64,000 bases of DNA, from assembly GCF_947497935.1 (NCBI RefSeq), contig NZ_CANMIO010000015.1, forward strand, positions 1-64,000. Direction: 5' to 3'. This stretch comes from an uncultured Shewanella sp. (lineage in GTDB: Bacteria > Pseudomonadota > Gammaproteobacteria > Enterobacterales > Shewanellaceae). How positions within the stretch are numbered: position 1 is the first letter of the stretch; each line of letters opens with the position of its first letter. The notes below the pieces were generated by a model. It had not been told where the DNA came from, made no database searches, and saw nothing but the letters and a program-made list of their open reading frames with translations. Position numbers and translations under genes: made by a program. Positions 7,911 through 17,042 of the stretch are shown piece by piece.

Positions 7911-10094
7911 TTAACTACTTCCTTTTTCTTTAAGCCTCTTTGACAAAATCCAATATCGATACAGCACAGGCAACATCAACACATCGAATCCCCAAGCAAA
8001 AATCACCACTAAACAAGATAGTAAGCTCAAGTGAACGATAGGAGCGAATGACGATAACAAACCAATTGAGAACCCTAGAGCGAGAGTTAGGGTAGTAAAA
8101 CTTATTACTGGCAAAACCTTGTGCAGACTCAGCCATATCGAACGCTCACTTAACGTTTGGCTATCAGGCAGTTTCAGCATCAAGTGCAAAGTATCATCGA
8201 CGATAATTCCCAGCATCATGCCTAACACCACCGCAGTCCCTAAACTAATGAAGCCGCCATTGAGCTGCCAAAGAGCAAATACCCATAGCAAAGGCAAAAA
8301 GTTTAGCAATAACCCCATAAACCCAAAGATCATTGCCCCCTTCAATACACACAGTAAAATTGCTAACACAATCAGCGCCACTGCAAATGACAGCAGCATA
8401 TTATTAGCATTTTCCACGCTAAGATGGGCAAACATTAAGTTACTGGCAATGGGAAGGCTCACCTTAACCGCTGTAGAATGTTCTGCAATCCAGTCACCTA
8501 CCTTTTGCTCGAAGGCTATCAACTCCATCGCTGTCATCGGCTGCAAATAGAGTGTCACTAAACTCGATCGCTTATCGGCCGACAGTTCACTCGCGAGCCC
8601 TAATTCTGCAACAGAGTTATTGGCCAAGATCTGTTTAAATTGATTCTGGCCCACACCTGCACTCTTAATCCAATCACCGATATGCTGAACCTTGATCACC
8701 TCAGGCTGCCGCTTTAAGAAACGACTCAATTTATAGATATAACTAATCTCGACCTTAGCAAGCTGCGTATTGCTGGTACTAGTTACTACATAATGCTGTA
8801 AATTAATCCCCGAAAAATATTGCGTCATTTTCTCGCTAGAGAGGCTAAAGGGATTTGACGATTCAAAGTAACTCAATGGGTCATCATTTAACGTCAGCTT
8901 TGACACACTAACCAGCGAAAAGGCACTTATCAGCACTATGCCCGTCATAACAGCAATAGGTTGTCTGGCATTCCACTTAGCAATAGCTACCACCACAGAA
9001 AAGTCTAGCCCTTTTCTCACAGAGGGCTTCGAATGGCGAGCGAAAAAGAGCAAAGTCGTTAGGGTCAGTAGATAATTACAAAGCACCGCAAAAGCCACCA
9101 ACAAACCAAAACTTTGGATGGGAGGCGACGGGCTAAACATAAGCAGGCTAAAACCAAATATCGTGGTGATGCTAGAGTAAAAGAGTGGCGCCAGATTAAT
9201 CTTAACCGCATGGCGCAAAGCCTGTTCATGAGTTTGACCACGATTAATCTCAGTGCGCCAACCAAAGTACAGGTGAGACGCATATGCCAAGCCAAGAGTC
9301 ACTATAATCACAGGAGCAAAAGCCGTAATAGCCGTCAGAGTCAGATTTAGCCAAGCGGCAAGGCCCATGCTTAAAACCAAGGAAATGCCGCTGTTGATAC
9401 AGAGCGCGAAAATCCACAGTTTTTGCCTTATAAACAGCGCAGCCATTAGTAAGATAATGCCTAACAATCCCGGAGCAAACCAACTCAGATCATGGCTAAG
9501 CACCCTCGCATATTGCCAATTAAGCGCGTGGGTACCATTGAGATAAGTGTTTACATTTAGCGGCAGCCAATAGTCACGACTCTCGCTATCGACTCTTTGC
9601 AATACATCATCTAACCAGAGACTCTGAGTTTTAAAGTCTTGGATCCTGTGACTTCTCAGCTGCAACTGCAGCAAGATCCCGTGTCCGTTTGCCGACAGCA
9701 CCGAAGCCAGCCGGGGGTGGGTTTTATAAGTGAGTATCTTATCTGCTTTGGCCGTGCCCTGTACAAACTGGTTATAGCCCTGAATACTCGCAATATCTTG
9801 ATTGGCTTTAAGCTTATCAGTGAAGTTAATTAACTGGGCTTGTGGCTCCTTATCACGCCAATCTTGTTGAGTTTCCAGCAAGAGCCAAAGCTGATCATGA
9901 CGTTCAAACTTTTCCATCATACTGTTAAACGTAATAAATCGCGGATCCGAAGGTGCGAAGTAATCACTAAAGTCCACATCGAGATTGAGCCGATGAAACC
10001 CCATCACAGAGAACAGTAACGAGGCAGCGATAACTATAAACATGATTATTGGATATCGCTGAATATGCCAGATGGCGCGCACTTGGTAACCCAA
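7911..10094 (-). CDS. RND superfamily (MMPL/COG1033-type) exporter
   Basis: A 727-residue integral inner-membrane protein with the two-fold RND arrangement: TM1 near residues 15-32, a large periplasmic loop (about 40-195), a block of five TMs including the GxxxD-like helix, then a second TM (about 380-397), a second loop and a second block of five TMs (LGMMLGIIVDDTLHLML carries the acidic relay residues). No RND adaptor or outer-membrane channel gene lies nearby. Substrate unknown; relatives are often called lipid or hopanoid exporters, which is only a family inference. Translation appears to begin at TTG 10094 (GGAG upstream). The gene is preceded by a 17-bp tandem repeat. Confidence 0.88.
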   Translation of the reverse strand: MGYQVRAIWHIQRYPIIMFIVIAASLLFSVMGFHRLNLDVDFSDYFAPSDPRFITFNSMMEKFERHDQLWLLLETQQDWRDKEPQAQLINFTDKLKANQDIASIQGYNQFVQGTAKADKILTYKTHPRLASVLSANGHGILLQLQLRSHRIQDFKTQSLWLDDVLQRVDSESRDYWLPLNVNTYLNGTHALNWQYARVLSHDLSWFAPGLLGIILLMAALFIRQKLWIFALCINSGISLVLSMGLAAWLNLTLTAITAFAPVIIVTLGLAYASHLYFGWRTEINRGQTHEQALRHAVKINLAPLFYSSITTIFGFSLLMFSPSPPIQSFGLLVAFAVLCNYLLTLTTLLFFARHSKPSVRKGLDFSVVVAIAKWNARQPIAVMTGIVLISAFSLVSVSKLTLNDDPLSYFESSNPFSLSSEKMTQYFSGINLQHYVVTSTSNTQLAKVEISYIYKLSRFLKRQPEVIKVQHIGDWIKSAGVGQNQFKQILANNSVAELGLASELSADKRSSLVTLYLQPMTAMELIAFEQKVGDWIAEHSTAVKVSLPIASNLMFAHLSVENANNMLLSFAVALIVLAILLCVLKGAMIFGFMGLLLNFLPLLWVFALWQLNGGFISLGTAVVLGMMLGIIVDDTLHLMLKLPDSQTLSERSIWLSLHKVLPVISFTTLTLALGFSIGLLSSFAPIVHLSLLSCLVVIFAWGFDVLMLPVLYRYWILSKRLKEKGSS

Positions 10095-10112
10095 TCCATC
10101 TCTCCCCGTATT

Positions 10113-10208
10113 TCAATGAGTAATATTTCGCAATGAGTAATGTTTAGCAATGAGTAATGTTTAGCAATGAGTAATGGTTAGCAATGAATGGTATTTAGCA
10201 GTGAGTTC
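10113..10208. repeat. 17-bp tandem repeat, about 5.5 units
   Basis: Unit GCAATGAGTAATGTTTA. The CAATGAG cores start at 10114, 10131, 10148, 10165 and 10182, with a degenerate CAGTGAG at 10199, all exactly 17 bp apart. The second to fourth units are nearly perfect. It sits 20 bp upstream of the exporter start. Nothing else is recognised in 10209-10364. Confidence 0.95.
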
Positions 10209-10364
10209 CCATAAAGCCTAGCAAAGCCGCCTCCCGCATTCACTCTAACGACGGCGGACTAATATCTAATAAACCATTACTTTACGATTATTGCTCACTT
10301 ATAAAGCTAAGTGCCTAATTATTCAACGTACGAGCAAAAAAACTCACTTATTTTCAGAAATGGG

Positions 10365-10393
10365 TTGACTCAAAACCGTAAAAACCTTTTAAT
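10365..10393 (+). promoter_or_regulatory. tRNA-Phe promoter
   Basis: TTGACT (10365-10370), 17-bp spacer, TTTAAT (10388-10393) and a GC-rich AGCGCTC discriminator. It is ten bases before the tRNA. Confidence 0.75.
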
Positions 10394-10403
10394 AGCGCTC
10401 GTT

Positions 10404-10479
10404 GCCCGAATAGCTCAGTCGGTAGAGCAGAGGATTGAAAATCCTCGTGTCCCTGGTTCGATTCCGGGTTCGGGCACCA
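10404..10479 (+). tRNA. pheT-RNA: tRNA-Phe (GAA)
   Basis: A 76-nt cloverleaf: acceptor GCCCGAA/TTCGGGC, D arm GCTCAGTCGGTAGAGC, anticodon stem GAGGA/TCCTC with loop TTGAAAA (anticodon GAA at 10437-10439), T arm CCTGG-TTCGATT-CCGGG, encoded CCA end. It is a single-gene unit with its own promoter and terminator. Confidence 0.98.
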
Positions 10480-10548
10480 ATATTCAGTTTAGGTGTTGCA
10501 ACAGCTAAACCAGCGATAAGGCAAATTAAGACCTTAAATCGCTAAACT

Positions 10549-10574
10549 AAACCTCGCGCTGCGAGGTTTTTTTA
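10549..10574 (+). terminator. tRNA-Phe terminator
   Basis: AAACCTCGC-GCT-GCGAGGTTT hairpin followed by seven T. It lies about 70 bp after the tRNA. Confidence 0.9.
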
Positions 10575-10610
10575 TGCCTGTAATTTAACTATTTTAATTC
10601 AATCCACATA

Positions 10611-10640
10611 AAAAAGCCCCGAGACGACTCGAGGCTTAAT
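10611..10640 (-). terminator. chemoreceptor gene terminator
   Basis: On the minus strand AAGCCTCGAG-tcgt-CTCGGGGCTT (one mismatch) followed by TTTT. It is just downstream of the chemoreceptor stop codon. Confidence 0.8.
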
Positions 10641-10671
10641 AGAGGCTGATATTAAAAGTTAAGCAGTGAAG

Positions 10672-12534
10672 CTAGACTTTAAACTTACTCACCGCATCTT
10701 GTAGGTATTCGGCACGCTCACGCACCTCGTCGGTCGCACAGGAGTTCTGAGTAGCGACCTCCGCAGTCTCTTGAGCTATATCACGGATCACCACCACATT
10801 TTGGTTCACCTCTGCGGCCACCATACTTTGCTCTTCAATCGCCGCAGCGATTTGAGTACTCATGTCCATAATATTGGTCACGTCACCGTTGATCTGTTCA
10901 AGCAGTGTTCCAGCTGATGCAGCCTGCTCAGCACTCTCGTTGCCCTGCTCACTACTCGATTGCATCAACTCAACAATTGAGTGAGTACGCGACTGTAGAG
11001 TCTGAATAATCGCTGCGATCTCTTCAGTCGACTCTTGGGTTCTCATCGCAAGACTACGCACCTCATCGGCAACAACAGCGAAACCTCTTCCTTGCTCTCC
11101 CGCCCTTGCAGCCTCAATAGCAGCATTTAGTGCCAGTAAATTAGTTTGCTCTGCAATACCACGGATCACATCGAGTACACTGCCTATGGTTTCACTGTCT
11201 TTTTCAAGATCGCTAACAACAGCTGCAGATTCGTTGATTTGCTGTGCCAGTAATTCAATTTTTTCAATTGTTTGCTGCACACCAACTTGACCAGTCTGAG
11301 CATTATCATGGGTCGTGCTGGCTTTGTTTGCTGCAAGTTCTGTGTTCTTGGCAATTTCATCGATCGTCGCCCCCATCTCAGTAATCGCCGTCGCCACCAT
11401 ATCGGTTTCATTAAGCTGATTCTCAGCGCCTTGTGAGGCCCGGGCAACATTGGCAGAAAGCTCTTGGCAAGAGTGATTCATCGTCTCAACGGACTGCGTC
11501 ACCTGATGGATAAGCTGCTGAAAGCTTTCAACCATGCTATTGAAGTGTTTTGCGATTTGACCCAGTTCATCATCGCTACTGGCATCACAACGCATCGAAA
11601 GATCTTTGTTTTTCTCGATATGAGTGATCACATCGGTAATGCGTTTCACTGGCTCTATGATGCTACGAATAATCATCAAAGTCGTCACAGCTAAAGCAAG
11701 AGCGATCAACACGGCAATAGTAAGACCAAAAATAAATGCCGAACTTTCTTTATCGCTAATGGCATTCACGGCTAAAGATTCAAGTTGATTTAACGCACTG
11801 TCGGTATTGCCGACCGCTTGGCGTAATTTTCCTCGCTCGCCTTCAGAAATACTCAAACCAAGTTGTTTCTCTTTCTCTACTAAGGCTTTGAAATCATCAT
11901 TATATTGTTGAATATTATTCAACACCTGCTGCTTAGCTTGCCCCCCCAACTGAGACTCGTTAGCCGTATCAATAAAGGTTTCGAGATTTTTATCAAACTT
12001 TGCCACATAACTTTCACTTCGCCTGAGCATAAAGTCTTTCTCTGCGCGCCTAAGTTGTAGCATCTGCACCATCAACTGTGGTTCATCATATTGCCCAACT
12101 AAGCTTTCTACTTGATGTACAGCGCTTCGTAAGGTGCCATATAAACCCGTTTTAGGAGTGAGACCTATCTGCTTATTTAGGCTAACGACATTACTAAAGG
12201 CGGATTCATAACGGCCGAGCTCTTGACTAAACAGGCTTAAACTCTCGGTGGGGATCTCATATTTTTCAAACACAGCAGTCAACTTAACTACCGTCTCTTT
12301 AGCTTCTCGGTTGTCAGACCTATGCAACTCAACATATTTAAGCTCTTTTCTTGCTAGAAAGTCCTTTTCATCTTTACGTAACGTTAAAACTTCATTCTTA
12401 AGCCCGGCAATATCTTGTGAAGCTTGTGCTAATTCCGTTTGCACTTGACTAAAATAAACTTGAAGGCCAAACATGGCGGCTAGCGCCGTGATGGACACTC
12501 CTGCACTTAACAGTAATTTGTAACGAATTAGCAT
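10672..12534 (-). CDS. methyl-accepting chemotaxis protein with HBM-type sensor
   Basis: Chemoreceptor of 620 residues. TM1 is at about 8-27. A periplasmic all-helical sensor (about 30-265) contains the duplicated signature LRKDEKDFLAR and LRRAEKDFMLRR, characteristic of helical bimodular (HBM) sensors such as McpS, which bind small organic acids. TM2 lies near 268-292, then HAMP (VKRITDVITHIEKNKDLSMR) and the long signalling coiled coil with its conserved hairpin tip (EAARAGEQGRGFAVVADEV). Ligand unknown. SD AAGAGA precedes the ATG. A lone gene with its own terminator; no che genes are near. Confidence 0.93.
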   Translation of the reverse strand: MLIRYKLLLSAGVSITALAAMFGLQVYFSQVQTELAQASQDIAGLKNEVLTLRKDEKDFLARKELKYVELHRSDNREAKETVVKLTAVFEKYEIPTESLSLFSQELGRYESAFSNVVSLNKQIGLTPKTGLYGTLRSAVHQVESLVGQYDEPQLMVQMLQLRRAEKDFMLRRSESYVAKFDKNLETFIDTANESQLGGQAKQQVLNNIQQYNDDFKALVEKEKQLGLSISEGERGKLRQAVGNTDSALNQLESLAVNAISDKESSAFIFGLTIAVLIALALAVTTLMIIRSIIEPVKRITDVITHIEKNKDLSMRCDASSDDELGQIAKHFNSMVESFQQLIHQVTQSVETMNHSCQELSANVARASQGAENQLNETDMVATAITEMGATIDEIAKNTELAANKASTTHDNAQTGQVGVQQTIEKIELLAQQINESAAVVSDLEKDSETIGSVLDVIRGIAEQTNLLALNAAIEAARAGEQGRGFAVVADEVRSLAMRTQESTEEIAAIIQTLQSRTHSIVELMQSSSEQGNESAEQAASAGTLLEQINGDVTNIMDMSTQIAAAIEEQSMVAAEVNQNVVVIRDIAQETAEVATQNSCATDEVRERAEYLQDAVSKFKV

Positions 12535-12719
12535 TTTACATCTCTTTTCTTATCGATTTATTTCCCTTAGAAAACACTTTTTGCACTCTCCTTAGGCTGT
12601 CATTTATCTCTATCGGCCAATATAGCAGTACATTTAGCTACAAAATGGAACAAAAACAGCAAACAATAACTAACATTCTAATTATTAAGTTGAAATATAA
12701 TTCACCAGCTAAAAGTTCA

Positions 12720-12748
12720 TTGACTCAAACAACGCCCACAAATAGTAT
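12720..12748 (+). promoter_or_regulatory. promoter of cyclodeaminase-like gene
   Basis: TTGACT (12720-12725), 17-bp spacer, TAGTAT (12743-12748). It is about 25 bp before the start codon, leaving a short leader. Confidence 0.55.
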
Positions 12749-12773
12749 AAAATATACTTAAATGGAGGTTTTC

Positions 12774-13721
12774 ATGTTAGTCATTAATGCAGAATCAGTT
12801 CATCAGTCACTTAATTTTCCCGATCTAATCAATGCTCTCGATGAGACATTTTCTCGCCCAGCAGGCATGCCACAACGCCAAGTGTTTAGCCTAGATGAGT
12901 CTGGTGCACATAATGATGCTTTTGCCGTTTTACCTTCATGGAATGAAAAAGCTATCGCAGTAAAAGCCTTCACTTACTTTCCTGGCAACCCAAAAAAAGA
13001 CCCTACTCTTGCTAGCCTATACTCAAAAATATTAGTCTTTAGCCGAGAAACCGGTGAGCCACAGGCCCTAGTCGATGGCACCAGTGTCACCTTCTGGCGC
13101 ACTGCAGCTATCTCGGCATTGGGAAGCCGTTACTTGTCACGTGAAGACTCAAGCAAGCTGCTTGTTTGCGGCACGGGTAACTTAGCTTCCTTTATGGCGC
13201 TTGCTCATGCCAGCGTGCGCCCTATTACCCAAATCACCATTTGGGGACGCAATGAAGAGAAAGCCCGCGCTACGATTGAGCTTATCCGTAATAAGCGTCC
13301 AGATATTGAAGTCTTGCTATGTACAGATCTCGAGCAAAGCGTGCGTGAAGCTGATGTCATTAGCTGCGCAACCGGCTCACCCACCCCTCTATTCCCTGGT
13401 GATTGGGTACAAGCGGGTACTCACACTGATTTTGTCGGCAACCATAATCACGATAGACGCGAATGTGATACTCAACTCATCACCAAATCATCGGTTTTTG
13501 TCGACTCTAAAATCAATGTGTTTGCTGAAGCTGGCGAATTACTCCTGCCTATCGAAGAGGGCGTGTTCTCTCTTGATGAGGTGAAAGGAGAGCTGGGGCA
13601 GCTATGTACAGCTCAAATTAAAGGCCGCACCAGCAATGATGAAATCACCATCTTCAAGACAGTGGGGACTGCACTTGCCGATCTTGTTGGTGCCCAGCTT
13701 GTGTTTTCAAAACTAAGTTAA
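12774..13721 (+). CDS. ornithine cyclodeaminase / mu-crystallin family protein
   Basis: NAD(P)-binding oxidoreductase-like enzyme of 315 residues. The family deaminates ornithine to proline or reduces cyclic imines (ketimines) and 1-pyrroline/1-piperideine-2-carboxylates; the exact substrate cannot be read from sequence. Visible marks: substrate-side motif VKAFTYFPGNP with the conserved Lys, TSVTFWRTAAISALGSRYLS, the Rossmann region LLVCGTGNLASFMALAH and WVQAGTHTDFVGNH. The start is set at ATG 12774 because a strong GGAGG (12764-12768) lies six bases upstream. Single gene with promoter and terminator. Confidence 0.88.
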   Translation: MLVINAESVHQSLNFPDLINALDETFSRPAGMPQRQVFSLDESGAHNDAFAVLPSWNEKAIAVKAFTYFPGNPKKDPTLASLYSKILVFSRETGEPQALVDGTSVTFWRTAAISALGSRYLSREDSSKLLVCGTGNLASFMALAHASVRPITQITIWGRNEEKARATIELIRNKRPDIEVLLCTDLEQSVREADVISCATGSPTPLFPGDWVQAGTHTDFVGNHNHDRRECDTQLITKSSVFVDSKINVFAEAGELLLPIEEGVFSLDEVKGELGQLCTAQIKGRTSNDEITIFKTVGTALADLVGAQLVFSKLS

Positions 13722-13760
13722 CCATGCCTAAAAGGCTGTTAAAGCCGTCGTAAAATAGTA

Positions 13761-13788
13761 AAAAGGAGCCGTTCGTGCTCCTTTTTTA
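13761..13788 (+). terminator. terminator after cyclodeaminase-like gene
   Basis: AAAAGGAGC-CGTTCGT-GCTCCTTTT followed by TT. Confidence 0.85.
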
Positions 13789-13956
13789 ATACTTTTTCTC
13801 AAATACATTTTTCAAACTTTCGCTATGTTGATTAACCAATATCAGCAACAAAAAACAGATATTCTTCGCTCAGCAAAAAATAATTTTGGTTGCATTTAAA
13901 CCTTTTTATCTGTTGGCTATGTCTTATTAGTATCTAAAGCCCACAAGGAAAGTTGA

Positions 13957-14538
13957 GTGACGGCACAAATACGGGTAATGGAGCCAAGGCCGCTTCTAGA
14001 ACCTGAACTTATCGATAAGGCAAAGCTAGGTGATAAGTCCGCTTTTAAGCAGCTCTATCAGCTACACCACCAGCGCGTCTATGCACTTTGCTTAAGGATC
14101 ACCGGTCAGGTATCACTGGCCGAGGAAGCCACTCAAGACTGCTTTGTCAGGCTTTGGCAAAAGCTGCCGCAGTTTCGTGGTGATAGCCAGTTCACCACTT
14201 GGTTACACACGCTGAGTGTCAATCAAGCGCTGTCTAGCCTTAAGAATCATCGCTCATTTTGGTCACGATTTGTCAGTAGTGATACCGACATTGAAAGTGT
14301 TAGCGATGAGTATGAAGACTTGGATAAGATTTTACTCAAGTTACCAGAACGCGCTCGGATCGTTTTCGTCTTGCATGCGCTCGAGGGCTATAAACACGAA
14401 GAAGTTGGGCAGCTGATGGGCATAGCCGCTGGGACAAGTAAAGCCCAATACCACAGGGCACAAAAGTTACTTGAGGCACTCATTGACCAACGCCAAATAG
14501 ATAATGGCCAGACAAATAAAGGAGGCCGTAATGAATGA
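13957..14538 (+). CDS. ECF RNA polymerase sigma factor
   Basis: An extracytoplasmic-function sigma factor of 193 residues. Region 2 (LIDKAKLGDKSAFKQLYQLH ... AEEATQDCFVRLWQ) and region 4 (ILLKLPERARIVFVLHALEG ... HEEVGQLMGIAAGTSKAQYHRA) are both complete. It starts at GTG 13957 with AAGGAA six bases upstream; ATG 13978 is a weaker option. Its stop codon overlaps the start of the next gene (ATGAATGA), whose product has the form of a membrane anti-sigma factor, so the three genes 13957-16008 form one operon. Such sigma factors usually autoregulate, but I could not identify the target promoter. Confidence 0.93.
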   Translation: MTAQIRVMEPRPLLEPELIDKAKLGDKSAFKQLYQLHHQRVYALCLRITGQVSLAEEATQDCFVRLWQKLPQFRGDSQFTTWLHTLSVNQALSSLKNHRSFWSRFVSSDTDIESVSDEYEDLDKILLKLPERARIVFVLHALEGYKHEEVGQLMGIAAGTSKAQYHRAQKLLEALIDQRQIDNGQTNKGGRNE

Positions 14539-15064
14539 AGCTAAGGCTAAGCTCACCCAGTTAATTAATCAGGCGCCTAAAGAGATCCAACCACAGAAAG
14601 ATCTTTGGAGTGATATTGAAAAACAACTCGATAAGCCCGAGTTTAAACAGACTAAGCCTGAACATCAAAAAAGTAGCCAATGGATACGACTCGCCGTTGC
14701 CAGTCTGGTACTGCTCACAGGCCTTGTTGGTATGAATCTTTGGCAACAGAACGCAGCATCGATAGCGACAGACTCCCCCCTGCTAGCCACGCTATCAGAG
14801 ATAAAGCAGCAGCATCAACTCCAAGTACAGCAATTAAGTCACCAGCAACACCTTACCAACTGGCAAACCAGCGAGTTAGGTTTACCGCTTGAGAAAGGCA
14901 TCGAACAACTTAGAAAAGCCGCGGAGCAGATCTATCAAGCCCTGCAGCAAACCCCGAACGACAAGGAACTTTGGCAGCTATGGCTGTGGACTCAACACAA
15001 AGAGATCGAGCTATTACAGCAAGGGCAGAAGCTGCCTGTTAACCCATCACCTCAAGGAGCTTAA
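14531..15064 (+). CDS. probable anti-sigma factor, single-pass membrane protein
   Basis: A 177-residue protein overlapping the sigma gene by eight bases, with AGGAGG six bases before the ATG. It has a cytoplasmic N-terminus (1-50) with the short MNEAKAKLTQLINQAPKE helix, one transmembrane helix (about 51-70) and a Gln-rich periplasmic coiled coil (about 80-165). No zinc-binding HxxxCxxC motif is present, so it is not a ZAS-type anti-sigma. The assignment rests on position and topology; the sequence itself does not match a family I know. Confidence 0.7.
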   Translation: MNEAKAKLTQLINQAPKEIQPQKDLWSDIEKQLDKPEFKQTKPEHQKSSQWIRLAVASLVLLTGLVGMNLWQQNAASIATDSPLLATLSEIKQQHQLQVQQLSHQQHLTNWQTSELGLPLEKGIEQLRKAAEQIYQALQQTPNDKELWQLWLWTQHKEIELLQQGQKLPVNPSPQGA

Positions 15065-15066
15065 AT

Positions 15067-16008
15067 ATGAAACTCTCATTCATTAGTACACTCATGGCAA
15101 GTACGCTTTTTTTAAGCAATATAGTTATTGCGGGCGAAGCTATCGAACAACAGCAGACCGTTCAAGGCAATCCGTTAGTTAAAGTCAAAGTGCAACGCGG
15201 GAGTGTTACCTTTAAGTCTTGGGATAAGAATGAGATAGCGGTAAAGGGAACCCTTGACGACCTCAGCGAAGGCTTCACCTTTTCAGTCAAAGGTAACAAT
15301 GTCACCATTGAGGACAACCTGCCCCGTCAATACAGTGGTAATAACACTGAGGGCTCAGAGTTAGTCATCACTCTTCCTCGCAAGCTTAACCTTGAAGCAG
15401 AGGGCGTATCGGCAAACTACAGCTTAGATAGCCTAACGGGCACACTAGAGATCAGTTCAGTCAGTGGCAATATCAAAGCTAATGCCCTAAGCGACAAAAC
15501 CATGCTTCAGACTGTGTCTGGCGATATCTCTACTCGTAGTCTTACAGGTAAGAGTAAGCTACAAACGGTTTCAGGTGACATCAAAGATACCCAAAGCTCA
15601 GGCATATTAAGCTATCAGATGGTGAGTGGTGAGCTGACTGCTGATACTCAGGCGACCAAGGTAGCAATTGAATCAGTTTCAGGGGATGTGACTATTGCGC
15701 TAGCGAGTGTTGATACACTATCAGTCAAGACAGTCAGTGGGGATTCAGAACTCTCGCTCAACTCCTTATTAAGCCGCGCTAAGCTCGGCAGCGTCAGTGG
15801 CGATATCGAGGTTAAGTTTCTCGGTGATACCGATGTCAGCTTCAATATTAATGGCGGCCCTAGCGGTAAGATCAGCAACAAGTTAACCAGCGACAAAGTC
15901 ACTAAAGAGAAGTACTCACCGCAAAGCTACCTAAAATTTCAAACGGGCGATGGCCGCGCGGAGCTCAAGGCTTCAACCATTAGTGGTAAAATTGAGTTAT
16001 TGAAGTAA
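15067..16008 (+). CDS. exported DUF4097-type beta-helix protein
   Basis: A 313-residue secreted protein with signal peptide (1-22, ending VIAGE). The central part carries seven VSGD/E/N motifs at residues about 132, 150, 168, 186, 204, 223 and 243, a period of 18 rising to 20 residues, which is the signature of a DUF4097 repeat forming a beta-helix or beta-solenoid. AAGGAG lies upstream of the ATG, two bases after the preceding gene, so it is the third gene of the sigma/anti-sigma operon. A structural or sensor role in the envelope is an inference; no catalytic motif is visible. Confidence 0.85.
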   Translation: MKLSFISTLMASTLFLSNIVIAGEAIEQQQTVQGNPLVKVKVQRGSVTFKSWDKNEIAVKGTLDDLSEGFTFSVKGNNVTIEDNLPRQYSGNNTEGSELVITLPRKLNLEAEGVSANYSLDSLTGTLEISSVSGNIKANALSDKTMLQTVSGDISTRSLTGKSKLQTVSGDIKDTQSSGILSYQMVSGELTADTQATKVAIESVSGDVTIALASVDTLSVKTVSGDSELSLNSLLSRAKLGSVSGDIEVKFLGDTDVSFNINGGPSGKISNKLTSDKVTKEKYSPQSYLKFQTGDGRAELKASTISGKIELLK

Positions 16009-16067
16009 GTTATTAATACAATTACAGCTTCTATAGAGGTCAGCTCCGCTTTATCATGCCAAACAAC

Positions 16068-16102
16068 AAAGGCTGCAAAGCACTATGACTTGCAGCCTTT
16101 AT
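16068..16102. terminator. hairpin between convergent genes
   Basis: AAAGGCTGCAA / TTGCAGCCTTT (16068-16078 with 16090-16100). Only a short T run follows on either strand, so it may be a weak bidirectional terminator. Confidence 0.65.
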
Positions 16103-16139
16103 GTTATCTTTAAAGCCGTGCCATAAAAGTTACTTCCGC

Positions 16140-17042
16140 CTAACAACCAGCGGTTCCAATAAAGGAGACAAACTCCTTTGCTGCAGGTGTTAAAGCACGA
16201 GACTTTAAATACACCGCGCCATAATCCACTTTAATATTAGGCATATCTTTGACGTTTAATAACACTAAACGCCCAGCTTTTAGCTCGTCCTCAATAGTCA
16301 CTTCAGGCAAAAGGCCTATCATATCACTGTTATAAAGTAGCAATCGTATAGATTGAAACATCTCAAATCGTAGTAGACCGGAGAAAGCCTGCCGGCTTGA
16401 GTCAAATAGATCACCAAATTGATTTTCTATTTCATGGGTGGTGGCGCGAGGTAAGGCTATTGGGAAATCTTTTAATCTGGGCGTATAGAGGTTTGCTTCT
16501 CTAACAAGTGGATGCTCAGGCCTACAACAAAACACACCATGAGAGTGACAATAGTTAATCACCTCTAGGTCATCTCGTTTGTCGAAGCCTGTGACTTTAG
16601 TTTCAGAAACAAACAGGTCCAACTCCCCTCTTAAAAGCAATTCACTTAACTCACTAACGTCTCTTGTTCGTAACTCAACACTTACCGACGGAGAGTGTCT
16701 TGAAAACTCACTAAGGATCTCACTCAATATATTACTTGAAGCTAGCGTTCCGCCGCCAATAACAAGCTTACCGCTTGATTTACCGCTATTAACTCTAATA
16801 TCAGATTCAAGCAGATGTACACCAGTTAGTATCTTATCACTATGCTTTAAGACTAAGTCCCCATGAAAGGTTAACTTGACATGGCGTGAGTCGCGAGTAA
16901 ATAACTGCACTCCTAGGTTCTGCTCCATCTTCTGAATACTGCGTGTCAAAGAGGGTTGAGTAATGGCTAACTTATCCGCAGCGACACTGAAGCTCTTACA
17001 TTGAGCCAGCGCCACAAAGTGTTTTATATGCCTTAACTCCAT
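16140..17042 (-). CDS. LysR-family regulator divergent from protease 1
   Basis: A 300-residue LTTR. The N-terminal winged HTH (MELRHIKHFVALAQCKSFSVAA ... QPSLTRSIQKMEQ) is followed by a LysR substrate-binding domain (about 90-295) with GKLVIGGGTLAS and a typical C-terminal fold. The start is at ATG 17042; an in-frame TTG exists five codons upstream. It is divergent from the giant S8 protease at 17481, and a paralogue of the same size class sits in the same relation to the second protease at 23757. It probably controls that protease, an inference from the repeated layout. Confidence 0.9.
   Translation of the reverse strand: MELRHIKHFVALAQCKSFSVAADKLAITQPSLTRSIQKMEQNLGVQLFTRDSRHVKLTFHGDLVLKHSDKILTGVHLLESDIRVNSGKSSGKLVIGGGTLASSNILSEILSEFSRHSPSVSVELRTRDVSELSELLLRGELDLFVSETKVTGFDKRDDLEVINYCHSHGVFCCRPEHPLVREANLYTPRLKDFPIALPRATTHEIENQFGDLFDSSRQAFSGLLRFEMFQSIRLLLYNSDMIGLLPEVTIEDELKAGRLVLLNVKDMPNIKVDYGAVYLKSRALTPAAKEFVSFIGTAGC

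Noticed and set aside
8119..8550. 143-codon open frame on the plus strand
   Set aside because: It is antisense to the RND exporter and shows no protein-like features.
10113..10208. Possible CRISPR array
   Set aside because: The 17-bp units are directly adjacent with no spacers, and no cas genes are present.
10311..10508. Short open frame on the plus strand
   Set aside because: It runs through the tRNA-Phe gene and has no ribosome site.
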